DNA of 64,000 nucleotides from DATEDA01 sp963820965 (lineage in GTDB: Bacteria; Pseudomonadota; Gammaproteobacteria; Burkholderiales; SG8-39), in NCBI GenBank assembly GCA_963820965.1, contig CAWGCC010000027.1, positions 1 to 64,000 of the forward strand, given 5' to 3'. Shown here piece by piece: positions 9,024 to 19,528 of the stretch. The notes beneath the pieces were generated by a model. The model was not told the origin of the DNA, did not search any database, and worked only from the letters and a program-made list of their open reading frames with translations. Made by a program: the position numbers and the translations under genes. Position 1 is the stretch's first letter. The number at the start of each line of letters is the position of its first letter.

Positions 9024-10158
9024 ATGCAGATCACGCGGCTCAAACTCACCAATTGGAAGAACTTTAAGACCGCCGATATCTTGCTTGGCGGGCGGGCGTT
9101 CTTGATTGGCCCGAACGCGTCCGGGAAATCGAATCTTTTGGACGTGTTCCGGTTCCTCCGAGACATAGCGAGCGAGAGTCTGCGCGCGGCGGTAAAGCGC
9201 CGGAGCGGGGTCTCCTCAATTCGATGCCTGTCGGCGACGCGCAACAACCGTGTCACGATCGACGTCGAGATGACGGATGACGACGGCACGCGCTGGCGCT
9301 ACCGACTCGAGTTCGTCCAGGACAACAACCAGCGGCCGGTCGTCGCCGAGGAGGCCGTGTGGCGTGGCGAAAAGCAGATCCTCGACCGCCCGGACAACGA
9401 GGACCGAGCAGGACAGCGAGCGCCTGACAGAGACCGCGCTGGAACGACCATCGACGAACCATGCGTTCCGGGCAATCAGCACGTTTTTCAAGACGGTCAC
9501 CTATCTCCATCTGATCCCACAGGCGGTTCGCGATCCGGCGGGATTCGCCTCGGGCCCTGTGCACGATGACCCGTTCGGCCGGGACATCTTGCTGCGGATC
9601 TGGAACACGAACCGAAAACCGCAGGGCGCACGCTTAAAGAAGATCGCCGAAGCCCTCAAGGCCGCGCTGCCCCAGCTCCAGACGCTCGACGTCGAGATGG
9701 ACGACGCCGGCAAGCCGCATCTCGTTGCCGTGTACGCGAACTGGCGGGCGCAGGGCGCGAAGCAGCGCGAGAACCAGTTTTCCGATGGCACCATCCGACT
9801 TCTCGGGTTGCTCTGGGCGACGTTCGAGGGTACGGGACCGCTGCTGATCGAAGAGCCGGAGCTGTCGCTTCACCCGGAAGTAGTGCGGCGGTTGCCGTCG
9901 ATGCTGGTGCGGATCAACCGGCTGCGCAAGGAGGCAGCTCGGCAGATCCTGATCTCGACGCATTCGCCAGACCTGTTGGGTGACAGCGGCATCCCGGCCG
10001 AGGAGGTGCTCGTTCTCAAGCCGACGGACCAGGGCACCGAGATCGAGGTCGCAAGCGACGCAGACAAGGCAGCCATGCGTTCGGGGCTCACCGCCGCTGA
10101 TGTGTTGCTTCCGAAGTCGGCCCCGGCGAACGTGGATCAGCTCACGCTCGCGTTCTGA
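9024..10158 (+). pseudogene. AAA-family ATPase (RecF/OLD-like), frameshifted
   Basis: ABC-type AAA ATPase of the kind that partners nuclease-like proteins in phage-defence and retron-like loci. The N-terminal frame gives ITRLKLTNWKNF and Walker A GPNASGKSN (residues 29-37). The frame breaks near 9403-9407, after LDRPDNED, and resumes as EQDSERLTETALE. The C-terminal part has the signature-like FSDGTIRLLGLLW, Walker B LLIEEPELSLHP and switch ILISTHSPDLL. A one-base gain or two-base loss explains the break; the repaired product would be about 377 residues. The next gene starts within 11 bases. A weak -10-like TACCAT is at 9011. Confidence 0.75.
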
Positions 10159-10168
10159 GCTCGAGTTG

Positions 10169-10758
10169 GTGAGCGCGCTCGTCGAGGGAGCAACGGACGA
10201 GATCGTGGCGCGACGCATCGTGGCGCATTGTGGCCATGATTTCGGCGTGTGCTACGGAAAACATGGCGTCGGATACATCCTGCAGCGATTGGGCGGCTTT
10301 GCGGCGGCGGCCAGTTATGGTCCACCACTCCTTGTCATGGTCGATCTGATGGACAGCGGCATCGCGTGCGCGCGGGACCTCGTTCCGACGCTTCTTGCAG
10401 ATCGGCCCGCGCTCTGCATTCTCCGCGGGGTCGTCCGCGAGCTGGAGAGCTGGTTGCTCGCCGACCGGGAGGCGATCGCCGCTTACCTCGGACTCTCGCT
10501 CACGCGGATTCCGCGCGATCCGGAGGCGCTCCCCGATCCTAAGCAGAGTTCGTCAACCTGGCCCGCAACTGTCGCAGGCGGTCGCGGAGGGTGGCGATTG
10601 TGCCTGCGGATGGTATGAGTGCCTCAACCGGGCCCGACTACCTCGGTGCGATCGCCGAGCTGATCCGCGATCACTGGAACGTGGAGCGCGCGAGTGCTGT
10701 TGCTCCGAGCCTCGCTCGCTGTGTCGCCCGCCTCCGCGAACTTCCTGCTAACGATTGA
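10169..10758 (+). pseudogene. TOPRIM/DUF4276-like partner of the AAA ATPase, frameshifted
   Basis: Second gene of the pair. It starts at GTG 10169 or TTG 10166, with SALVEGATDEIVARRI; the acidic VEGxTDE start and VMVDLMDSG are consistent with a TOPRIM-like metal site (E plus DxxD). Then come RGVVRELESWLLADREA, IPRDPEALPDPKQ. In the sequence as given the frame continues to 10618 with an unconvincing tail. Restoring one G near 10546 gives KQEFVNLARN and runs through VPADGMSASTGPDYLGAIAE and HWNVERASAVAPSLARCV to the TGA at 10756-10758, a compositionally natural C-terminus. Family naming is from memory of similar AAA-neighbour proteins and is an inference. Confidence 0.55.
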
Positions 10759-10880
10759 TCGGCGGAGCGTGAAGGACATTGGTTAGTTAGTTCGTCCGAG
10801 TGAAGCGCAACAAGTCCGGCGAGTCGGCAGCGTGCGTAAGGGTTCGCTCCACTATCCACCCGAACTCGCCGTGCGTTCAG

Positions 10881-10913
10881 CCGCCCGATGCGTTCTTGGT
10901 TCGTGATGGCCAT
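10881..10913 (-). pseudogene. Possible N-terminal stub of a Swt1/DUF499-like gene
   Basis: Five bases after the hepT stop an ATG opens MAITNQERIGR, which resembles the start of Swt1-HEPN/DUF499 proteins of defence loci. A GGGGAGGA ribosome-site-like run sits upstream. Past this point the frame runs on to 10671 but the residues look random and run into the antiparallel 3' end of the TOPRIM-like gene, so only the first 11 codons look real. Probably the broken edge of a larger lost gene. The family match rests on a short motif. Confidence 0.3.
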
Positions 10914-10918
10914 GCCTG

Positions 10919-11257
10919 TTAATCCTCCCCGACCGCGGGCTTCAACTGCTCGAGCAACGGCGGCAATGCGAGCTGCACCGTGTCCCAGAGAATGTTGCGG
11001 TTGATGTCGAAGTACGCGTGTATCAGGCGATTGCGCATTCCGACGATCTGCGCCCAGGGCACTTCGGCCAGCTCTGCGCGCCCCGCCTCGCTGACCTTGC
11101 CCGCCGCCTCGCCCACCACCTCTACGGCGCGAGTCAGCGCGAGACGCAGCATCGCGTCGCGGTCCAGGTCCGCGCGTACGCGCCCCGCGATGAACGACAG
11201 CGCATGCTCGGACGCTTCGACCATGTGGGCGATGCGCCAGCGGTCATCCGGCGACAT
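10919..11257 (-). CDS. hepT: HepT-like toxin (DUF86, HEPN)
   Basis: Small helical HEPN protein of 112 residues. It carries the RX4HXY active-site motif as R75-NRLI-H80-A-Y82 (MRNRLIHAYFDI). In characterised HepT/MntA pairs the toxin is a HEPN protein that the MntA nucleotidyltransferase neutralises by adding AMP to the motif tyrosine. Its ATG at 11257 lies 14 bases inside the 3' end of mntA, so the two are coupled. Transcribed away from the pccA operon, downstream of that operon's terminator. Confidence 0.88.
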   Translation of the reverse strand: MSPDDRWRIAHMVEASEHALSFIAGRVRADLDRDAMLRLALTRAVEVVGEAAGKVSEAGRAELAEVPWAQIVGMRNRLIHAYFDINRNILWDTVQLALPPLLEQLKPAVGED

Positions 11258-11549
11258 ACTGGGGCTCCGCCGTGCGCACCACTTCGTCCCGGAAATGGCG
11301 GCTCAGATCCTGCGCGGTGCGCAGGTCCACTTTGCGCCCGCCCAGAAGCTGGGACAGCTCGATCTCGATCTGCGCGATGTCGAGCAGCGTCGGCCGCGCC
11401 TCGGGAAAGAACTCCACCAGCAGGTCGACGTCGCTGTCCGGCCGCGCCTTGCCTTTCAGTTGCGAGCCGAACAGCGACAGCCGGCGGATGCGATGCTGCT
11501 CGCAGATCCGTTTTAGGGCGTGCTCATCGACATTCAGTCGACGGCTCAC
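11244..11549 (-). CDS. mntA: MntA-like minimal nucleotidyltransferase antitoxin
   Basis: Minimal nucleotidyltransferase of 101 residues with the complete catalytic motif: G28-S29, ten residues, then D40-V-D42 (LFGSQ ... DSDVDLLVEF). This family AMPylates the tyrosine of its HepT partner. Start is GTG at 11549, overlapping the stop of a 40-codon upstream frame (GTGA). Antitoxin-first order and overlap with hepT are typical of this system. Confidence 0.88.
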   Translation of the reverse strand: MSRRLNVDEHALKRICEQHRIRRLSLFGSQLKGKARPDSDVDLLVEFFPEARPTLLDIAQIEIELSQLLGGRKVDLRTAQDLSRHFRDEVVRTAEPQYVAG

Positions 11550-11668
11550 TGCTTCGCGCCCTCCGGACGGTGCCGATCCCGCTGCGCGAGCCGGGTCCCG
11601 ACGCGGTGGCCGTCGGCGACGATTAGCTCCAGCGCTCGCCGTCGGATGGCGTTCTTCTCAAGGTTCAT
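11546..11668 (-). CDS. Small ORF upstream of mntA
   Basis: A 40-residue frame, starting MNLEKNAIRRRALELIVADG, ends with a TGA that overlaps the mntA GTG. It is preceded by an AT-rich stretch (about 11669-11690) that contrasts with the surroundings and could hold the promoter of the toxin-antitoxin operon. No clear ribosome site and no recognised family. It may be a leader peptide coupling mntA translation, a relic, or chance. Confidence 0.3.
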   Translation of the reverse strand: MNLEKNAIRRRALELIVADGHRVGTRLAQRDRHRPEGAKQ

Positions 11669-11725
11669 GGCCGAAATTGTAATTAACCAGGCCGCCCTTC
11701 GGAAATGTTCACTGCCTCTGTTGTC

Positions 11726-11746
11726 AAAAAGCCGAAGCCTTCGGCT
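11726..11746 (-). terminator. Intrinsic terminator of the mcm-meaB-pccB-pccA operon
   Basis: Read on the minus strand: AGCCGAAGGCTTCGGC followed by TTTTT. The stem is a near-perfect palindrome and the U-run follows directly. It lies 83 bases past the pccA stop and upstream of the mntA/hepT genes, so it should insulate them from read-through. Confidence 0.8.
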
Positions 11747-11828
11747 ATCCCTCTGCCGCAAATAGACTCGGCTCTTGCGTCCTTGGGCGCTTTGATCGCC
11801 GATGCCGTGTTGCCTTCGCGCCTCAACG

Positions 11829-13817
11829 CTACTGGAACTCCACGATCGGCTGATCCACCGCGACGCTGTCGCCGGCCTTCGCCAGCAGCTTCTTCACCAC
11901 CGCGTCGTTCTCGGCGCGCAGCACGTTCTCCATCTTCATCGCCTCGATCACCGCCAGCTTCTCGCCGGCCTTGACCTCCTGGCCGGGACTGACCGCGAGC
12001 TCGGAGAGGAGCCCCGGCATCGGCGAGAGCAGGAACTTCGACAGGTCCGGCGCCGGCTTCTGCGGCATGAGCGCCTGCATCCTCGCCGCGTGCTCCGTGA
12101 GCACGAGCGCCGTCGCGTCGACGCCGGCGTGAGAGAGGCGGTATTCCAGCCCGGCGCGCTCGATGCGGATGTTGATGTGCCTGCCGTTCAGCGTGCCCGA
12201 GAAAAGCGGTTCACCGAGCTTCCACCCGGACAGGACGGCGAGCGACTTGCCGTCGAGGAACACCTCCTGTCCGCCGGGAATCGAGCGGATGCGAACCGGG
12301 TGCGCCGCCCCGCGCAGCAGCACGACGCGCACGTCGCCGAGATCGCGCTCGTGCCCCGGCACCTGCCCCCCGATCTTCGCCGAGCGCTCGGCATAGCGCC
12401 AGTGCACCGCCGCCGCGACGCTGATGAAGAGGCTCGGATCCTCGATCGGCACCGCAGCGGGGACGTAGCCCTGCGGGAACTCCTCCGCGATGAAGCCGGT
12501 GTTGAAGTTGCCGCCCGCGAAGCGCGGATGGCGCGCCACCGCCGCGAGGAACGCCAGGTTCGACGCCGGCCCCCTGATCACGAACGCATCGAGCGCCTCG
12601 ACGAGGCGCAGCCGCGCCTCGTCGCGGCTCGTCCCGTGGCAGATCAGCTTGGCGATCATCGAGTCGTAGTACATCGACACTTCGCCGCCCTCGAACACGC
12701 CGGTGTCGATCCGCACCGCGCCGGGCACCTCGGCCGGCGGACGGAACTGGACGAGCCGGCCGGTGGAAGGCAGGAACTTGCGCGACGGATCCTCGGCGTT
12801 GATGCGCGCCTCGATCGTCCAGCCGCGGAGCGGGACCTCCTCCTGCCCGAAGGGGAGCTTCTCGCCCGCCGCGACCCGGATCATCAGCTCGACGAGATCG
12901 AGCCCGGTGATCATCTCGGTCACCGGGTGCTCGACCTGGAGCCGGGTGTTCATCTCGAGGAAGTAGAAGCTGCGATCGGCGCCGACGACGAACTCCACGG
13001 TGCCCGCCGACCGGTAGTTCACCGCTCTTGCCAGCGCGACCGCCTGCCTCCCCATCGCGTGGCGCGTCTTCTCGTCGAGGAACGGCGAGGGCGCCTCTTC
13101 GAGCACCTTCTGGTGGCGCCGCTGGATCGAGCATTCGCGCTCCCAGAGGTAGACGACGTTGCCGTGCGCGTCGCCGAGCACCTGCACCTCGATATGGCGC
13201 GGCTCCTCGATGAACTTCTCGATGAAGACGCGATCGTCGCCGAACGCCGCCCGCGCCTCGTTCTGGCAGCTCGCGAATCCCTCGCTGGATTCGACGTCCG
13301 AGCGCGCGACTCGCAGGCCCTTGCCGCCGCCGCCGGCGCTCGCCTTGATCATCACCGGATAGCCGATCCTGCGCGCGATCTCGACCGCGTGCCCGGCGTC
13401 GCGGATGACATCGGTATAGCCGGGGATCGTTCTGACCTGCGCTTTTTCCGCGAGCTTCTTGGAGGCGATCTTGTCGCCCATCCCCGCGATTGCCCCGACG
13501 TTCGGGCCGATGAAGACTATGCCAGCCTTCTCCAGCGCGTTGGCGAACGCCTCGTTCTCCGACAGGAAGCCGTAGCCGGGATGCACCGCCTCGGCGCCGG
13601 TCTGCCGGCAGGCCTCGATGATGCGCTCGGCCACGAGGTAGCTCTGCGCGGAGGGCGGCGGCCCGATCGGCACCGCCTCGTCGGCGCGCGCGACGTGCAG
13701 CGCGTCGCGGTCGGCCTCCGAGTACACCGCGACGGTCCTGATGCCCATGCGCCGCGCGGTGCGGATCACCCGGCAGGCGATCTCGCCCCGGTTCGCGATC
13801 AGGATCTTCTTGAACAT
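11829..13817 (-). CDS. pccA: Propionyl/acetyl-CoA carboxylase alpha subunit (biotin carboxylase + BCCP)
   Basis: 662 residues from ATG 13817 (MFKKILIANRGEIACRVIRT). The biotin carboxylase domain has HPGYGFLSEN, the ATP-grasp glycine loop SAGGGGKGLR and EMNTRLQVEHPVTE; the C-terminus ends in a biotinyl domain with EAMKMEN around the biotinylated lysine. It carboxylates biotin with ATP and bicarbonate and hands CO2 to PccB. Upstream GTG or ATG codons (to 13871) would only add proline-rich sequence. Last gene of the methylmalonyl operon; the 138-base gap to pccB is the largest in the operon. Confidence 0.93.
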   Translation of the reverse strand: MFKKILIANRGEIACRVIRTARRMGIRTVAVYSEADRDALHVARADEAVPIGPPPSAQSYLVAERIIEACRQTGAEAVHPGYGFLSENEAFANALEKAGIVFIGPNVGAIAGMGDKIASKKLAEKAQVRTIPGYTDVIRDAGHAVEIARRIGYPVMIKASAGGGGKGLRVARSDVESSEGFASCQNEARAAFGDDRVFIEKFIEEPRHIEVQVLGDAHGNVVYLWERECSIQRRHQKVLEEAPSPFLDEKTRHAMGRQAVALARAVNYRSAGTVEFVVGADRSFYFLEMNTRLQVEHPVTEMITGLDLVELMIRVAAGEKLPFGQEEVPLRGWTIEARINAEDPSRKFLPSTGRLVQFRPPAEVPGAVRIDTGVFEGGEVSMYYDSMIAKLICHGTSRDEARLRLVEALDAFVIRGPASNLAFLAAVARHPRFAGGNFNTGFIAEEFPQGYVPAAVPIEDPSLFISVAAAVHWRYAERSAKIGGQVPGHERDLGDVRVVLLRGAAHPVRIRSIPGGQEVFLDGKSLAVLSGWKLGEPLFSGTLNGRHINIRIERAGLEYRLSHAGVDATALVLTEHAARMQALMPQKPAPDLSKFLLSPMPGLLSELAVSPGQEVKAGEKLAVIEAMKMENVLRAENDAVVKKLLAKAGDSVAVDQPIVEFQ

Positions 13818-13955
13818 GTCGGTCACCACGATACGAGGGGGCGAAGGAGGGTTAGGGCCCCTCCGCCCCAACCTGCCGCTTCGCGTCGCCCCCGCGTGTT
13901 CCCCGAATTCCGGAAAGCGATGCTTTCAGCATCGGTTTCATCCTGGACCCAGCGC

Positions 13956-15488
<1,533 letters not shown>

Positions 15489-15540
15489 GACGTTTCCCCC
15501 CGAAGCCGTACGCGGTCGGCATTGGCCGGCCGCGGAGAAT

Positions 15541-16584
15541 TCACGCGCTAGCGTTCAACAACTTCGCCGCCGCGGCGGCCGGCGTCATCGATCCGTTCGC
15601 CACCGCCTCGCGCATCGCAGCGAGCTCGCGCTTCACCGCGGGATGCTGATAGAACCGCGCGTGCAGCTCGTGCTCGACGAGCGCGCTCATCCAGTCGAGC
15701 GCCTGACGCTTGCGCTTCGCCGCGAGCGCGCCGCTCGCGGTCATCGTCGCGCGGAAGCGCTCGCACTCGCGCCAGAAATCGTCGATACCCTCGGCCTTCA
15801 GCGCGCTCAAGGTCACCACCGGCGCGGTCCAGAACGTCGCGGGGGACCCCTTCCCTTCCCCCGCCAGCGCCTGGTGGGGGCGCAGCATCGCGAGCGCGTT
15901 CTCGATCTGGCTGCGCGCGAGCTCGGCGGCCCTCCGGTCGATGTCGGCCTTGTTCACGGCGACGACGTCGACGAGCTCCACGATCCCGCGCTTGATCGCC
16001 TGCAGATCGTCGCCCGCGTTCGGCAACGCGACCAGCGCGAAGCAGTCGGTCATGCCCGCGACGGCGATCTCCGACTGACCGACGCCGACCGTCTCGACGA
16101 TCACGACGTCATGGCCTGCCGCCTCGCACACGAGCATCGCCTCGCGCGTCATGTGGGCGACGCCGCCGAGCATGCCGCCGGACGGTGAGGGGCGGATGAA
16201 CGCGTTGGGATCGCGCGAGAGCCGTTCCATCCGCGTCTTGTCGCCGAGGATGGAGCCGCCCGAGAGCGCGCTCGTCGGGTCGACCGCCAGCACCGCCACG
16301 CGCCGGCCCTGCCCGGTGAGGTGGAGGCCGAGGGTCTCGATGAACGTGGACTTGCCCGCGCCCGGCGCGCCGCTGATGCCGATGCGAAAGCTCCCGCCGG
16401 TATGCGGCAGCAGCGCTTCGAGCAGCAGCCCCGCCCGCGCCTGGTGATCGCGCCGCGACGACTCGAGAAGGGTGATGGCCTTCGCGAGCGCGCGCGGTTC
16501 GTGTGCGAGGACCCCGTCGGCGAGCTTGCGGTCGACAGGGTCGAGCCGGTCGCGCGCCGGGGGCGCGCGCAGCGCCGCCCTCAT
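15541..16584 (-). CDS. meaB: Methylmalonyl-CoA mutase-associated GTPase MeaB/ArgK
   Basis: G3E-family GTPase of 347 residues that loads and protects the adenosylcobalamin of methylmalonyl-CoA mutase. P-loop ISGAPGAGKSTFIE, switch DPTSALSGGSILGDKTRM, ETVGVGQSE and the G4 motif NKAD are all visible. The ATG at 16584 shares one base with the mutase stop (TAATG), so translation is coupled to its client. 52 bases separate it from pccB. Confidence 0.92.
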   Translation of the reverse strand: MRAALRAPPARDRLDPVDRKLADGVLAHEPRALAKAITLLESSRRDHQARAGLLLEALLPHTGGSFRIGISGAPGAGKSTFIETLGLHLTGQGRRVAVLAVDPTSALSGGSILGDKTRMERLSRDPNAFIRPSPSGGMLGGVAHMTREAMLVCEAAGHDVVIVETVGVGQSEIAVAGMTDCFALVALPNAGDDLQAIKRGIVELVDVVAVNKADIDRRAAELARSQIENALAMLRPHQALAGEGKGSPATFWTAPVVTLSALKAEGIDDFWRECERFRATMTASGALAAKRKRQALDWMSALVEHELHARFYQHPAVKRELAAMREAVANGSMTPAAAAAKLLNASA

Positions 16585-18744
16585 TACAGCGCGCCGGCTG
16601 CGACCCGCGCCTCGCGGATCGCCTTGAGCACCGTGCGCGCGGCGTCCGAGATCACCGTGCCGGGACCGAACACCGCCGCGACGCCGGCCTCCTTCAGGAA
16701 CTCGTAGTCCTGCTGCGGCACCACGCCGCCGACCACGACCACGATCTCGGGCGCGCCCGCCCTGCGCAGCGCTTCCGCGAGTTGCGGGACCAGCGTCTTG
16801 TGGCCGGCAGCGAGCGTCGACACGCCGATCGCGTGCACGTCGTTCTCGATCGCCTGGCGGGCGCTCTCTTCGGGCGTCTGGAAGAGCGGGCCGATGTCGA
16901 CGTCGAAACCGAGGTCGGCGAATGCGGTCGCGATCACCTTCGCGCCGCGGTCGTGCCCGTCCTGGCCGAGCTTCGCCACCATGAGCCGCGGGCGGCGCCC
17001 TTCCTCCGCCTCGAAGGCATCGATGTCGGCCCGGAGGGCGTTCCAGTTCGGGTCCTCCAGGAACGCCGCGCCGTAGACGCCCGACACCGTCTGGTTCGCC
17101 GCCTGGTAGCGGCCCCACACCCGCTCGAGCGCGTCGCTCACTTCGCCCACCGTGGCGCGGGCGCGGACCGCCTCGATCGAGACCGCGAGCAGGTTCCCCT
17201 TACCCGTGCGAGCGGCCTCGGCGAGCGCCGCGAGCGCCGCCTGCACCGCCTGCGGATCGCGCTTCGCCTTGACGGCCTTCAGGCGCCGGACCTGCGCCTC
17301 GCGGACCGCGGTGTTGTCGATCTCGCGGGTCTCGACCGGCGGCTCCTCGTCGAGCTGGTACTTGTTGACGCCGACGATCACGTCCTCGCCGCGGTCGATG
17401 CGCGCCTGCTTCTCGGCGGCGCACGCCTCGATCTTGAGCTTCGCCCATCCGGACTGCACGGCCTTCGTCATGCCGCCGATCGCCTCGATCTCCTCGATGA
17501 TGGTCCAGGCCTTGTCGGCCATGTCCTGGGTGAGCTTCTCCATCAGGTAGGAGCCGGCCCAGGGATCGACCACCACCGGGATGTGCGTCTCCTCCTGGAT
17601 GATGAGCTGGGTGTTGCGCGCGATCCGCGCGGAGAAATCCGACGGCAGCGCGATCGCCTCGTCGAACGAGTTGGTGTGGAGCGACTGGGTCCCGCCGAAC
17701 ACCGCGGCGAGCGCCTCGATCGCCGTGCGCACGACGTTGTTGTAGGGGTCCTGCTCGGTGAGCGACCAGCCCGAGGTCTGCACGTGGGTGCGCAGCATCA
17801 GCGAGCGCGGGCTCTTCGGGTTGAACGCCTTCATCATCCGCCACCACAGGAGCCGAGCCGCACGGAGCTTCGCCACCTCGAGGTAGAAGTTCATCCCGAC
17901 GCAGAAGAAGAACGACAGCCGCCCGGCGAACTCGTCCACGTCGAGCCCGCGCGCGAGCGCCGCGCGCACGTACTCGCGCCCGTCGGCGAGCGTGAACGCG
18001 AGCTCGAGCGCCTGCGTCGCCCCGGCCTCCTGGATGTGGTAGCCGGAGATCGAGATCGAGTTGAACTTCGGCATGTGCCGGGTGGTGTGCTCGATGATGT
18101 CGGCGACGATCCGCATCGACCGCTTCCGGCGGGTAGATGTAGGTGTTGCGGACCATGAACTCCTTGAGGATGTCGTTCTGGATCGTCCCCGACAGCTCGG
18201 CCTGCTTCACCCCTTGCTCCTCGGCCGCGACCACGTACCCGGCGAGCACCGGCAGCACCGCGCCGTTCATCGTCATCGACACGCTCACGCTTCCGAGCGG
18301 GATGCCGTCGAAGAGGATCTTCATGTCCTCGACCGAGTCGATCGCGACGCCGGCCTTGCCGACATCGCCTTCGACCCGCGGGTGGTCGGAGTCGTAGCCG
18401 CGGTGAGTGGCGAGGTCGAAGGCGACCGACACGCCCTGCTGGCCGGCGGCGAGGTTGCGGCGGTAGAACGCGTTCGATTCCTCGGCGGTCGAGAAACCGG
18501 CGTACTGCCGGATGGTCCACGGCCGCACCGTATACATCGTCGCCTGCGGACCGCGCACGAACGGCTCGAAGCCCGGCAGCGTGTTCGCGTACGGCAGACC
18601 CTGCAGGTCGTCGGCGGTGTAGAGCGCCTTGACGTCGATGCCCTCGGGGGTGTGCCAGACGAGTCTGTCCGCCGAGCCGGCGGACTTCGCGGCTGCCTTG
18701 TCCCAGTCGGCGAGCGTGGCGATCTTCGGGATGCGGTCGTTCAT
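16584..18744 (-). pseudogene. Methylmalonyl-CoA mutase, frameshifted
   Basis: Adenosylcobalamin enzyme interconverting methylmalonyl-CoA and succinyl-CoA. Start ATG 18744 (MNDRIPKIATLADW) with CGGAGG eight bases upstream. The catalytic barrel runs through WTIRQYAGFSTAEESN and FDLATHRGYDSDHPRVEGDV to RNTYIYPPEA, where the frame breaks near 18120; it resumes at SMRIVADIIEHT. The C-terminal B12 domain has DGHDRGAKVIA (DxHxxG). Deleting one base in the ACC run at 18119-18121 joins both parts into about 719 residues, the normal single-chain length. All other parts are intact, so an assembly indel is more likely than gene loss. Confidence 0.92.
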
Positions 18745-18802
18745 GATCGGGGCCTCCGGATAGCGCAGCGCCAAGACTCTCTATTTTACGGGCGAACAGA
18801 CA

Positions 18803-19411
18803 TTACGACCCTACGCGCGAAGAGGGGGGTTGCGGGCGACCCGCGCCTACGGCGGCACGCCGCCGGCCTCGGCGGCGCAGCCAAGCGATGAGCGCGAGAC
18901 CGCCCACGAGGACGACGGCGAACACCCACTCCTCGACCCGCTCGAAGTCGCCGAGCAGCCGCGTCAGCGCCTCGCCGAGAGCATAGCCGATACCGGCGAC
19001 GAGGACGGCCCAGACGATCGCGCCGATCAGGTTGAAGAGCGCGAAGCGCACCCAGTGGACGCGGCTCATGCCGATCGCAATAGGCCCCACCGTCCGCAGG
19101 CCGTACATGAACCGCACACCAAGGATAAGCGGCGCGTCGTAGCGATCGAGTAGCTGGCGGACGCGCTCCGCGCCCGGCCGGAGCTGCGGCCAACGGGCAA
19201 GCACGCGATCGCCGGCAAAGCGGCCGACGAGGAAGTAGCACTGGTCGCCGAGAAACCCGCCCGCCGCCGCGATGGCGATGACCCACGGCAGGGCGAGATA
19301 GCCGCGATGGGCGGCGATTGCGGCGAGCGCGAGAATCGTTTCACCTTCGATCAGGCTGCCGACGAATACCGCGGAGTATCCGTACGATTGGACGAGCGAG
19401 GCGAGATCCAT
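18803..19411 (-). CDS. DedA-family membrane protein
   Basis: 202-residue integral membrane protein of the DedA/SNARE-associated family, linked to lipid (undecaprenyl phosphate or phospholipid) flipping and envelope homeostasis. The family core is visible: IEGETILALAAIAAHRGYL, AGGFLGDQCYFLVGRF, RFMYGLRTVGPIAIGMSR and FNLIGAIVWAVL. The basic C-terminus is expected to be cytoplasmic. A TATAGT -10 box lies 12 bases upstream of the ATG. Convergent with the mutase operon start region by only 28 bases of tail-to-head spacing. Confidence 0.9.
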   Translation of the reverse strand: MDLASLVQSYGYSAVFVGSLIEGETILALAAIAAHRGYLALPWVIAIAAAGGFLGDQCYFLVGRFAGDRVLARWPQLRPGAERVRQLLDRYDAPLILGVRFMYGLRTVGPIAIGMSRVHWVRFALFNLIGAIVWAVLVAGIGYALGEALTRLLGDFERVEEWVFAVVLVGGLALIAWLRRRGRRRAAVGAGRPQPPSSRVGS

Positions 19412-19422
19412 GGCGGGGCGCG

Positions 19423-19428
19423 ACTATA
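19423..19428 (-). promoter_or_regulatory. -10 box of the DedA gene
   Basis: TATAGT on the minus strand, 12 bases before the DedA ATG. No good -35 hexamer at the usual distance. If used, the transcript would have a leader of about five bases. Confidence 0.4.
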
Positions 19429-19461
19429 CGTCATCGCCGCGCGGCCGCTGCGATGGAGCGG

Positions 19462-19490
19462 TTGCCCGACCCTACGGCGGCGTGTAGAGT
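19462..19490 (+). promoter_or_regulatory. Promoter of the lipoprotein gene
   Basis: TTGCCC at 19462-19467 and TAGAGT at 19485-19490 with a 17-base spacer, about 39 bases before the lipoprotein ATG. A standard sigma-70 layout with a modest -35 box. Confidence 0.5.
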
Positions 19491-19528
19491 CCCGCGGCCT
19501 TCAACCCATCCCCGTGGAGATATCCCAC

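Noticed and set aside
10759..10918. Integron attC-like site in the gap between the TOPRIM-like gene and hepT
   Set aside because: The GGTTAGTTAG stretch has no matching complementary core site at the other end and no integrase or cassette array is present.
16503..18158. A 551-codon plus-strand frame opposite methylmalonyl-CoA mutase
   Set aside because: Antisense shadow; no domain motifs.
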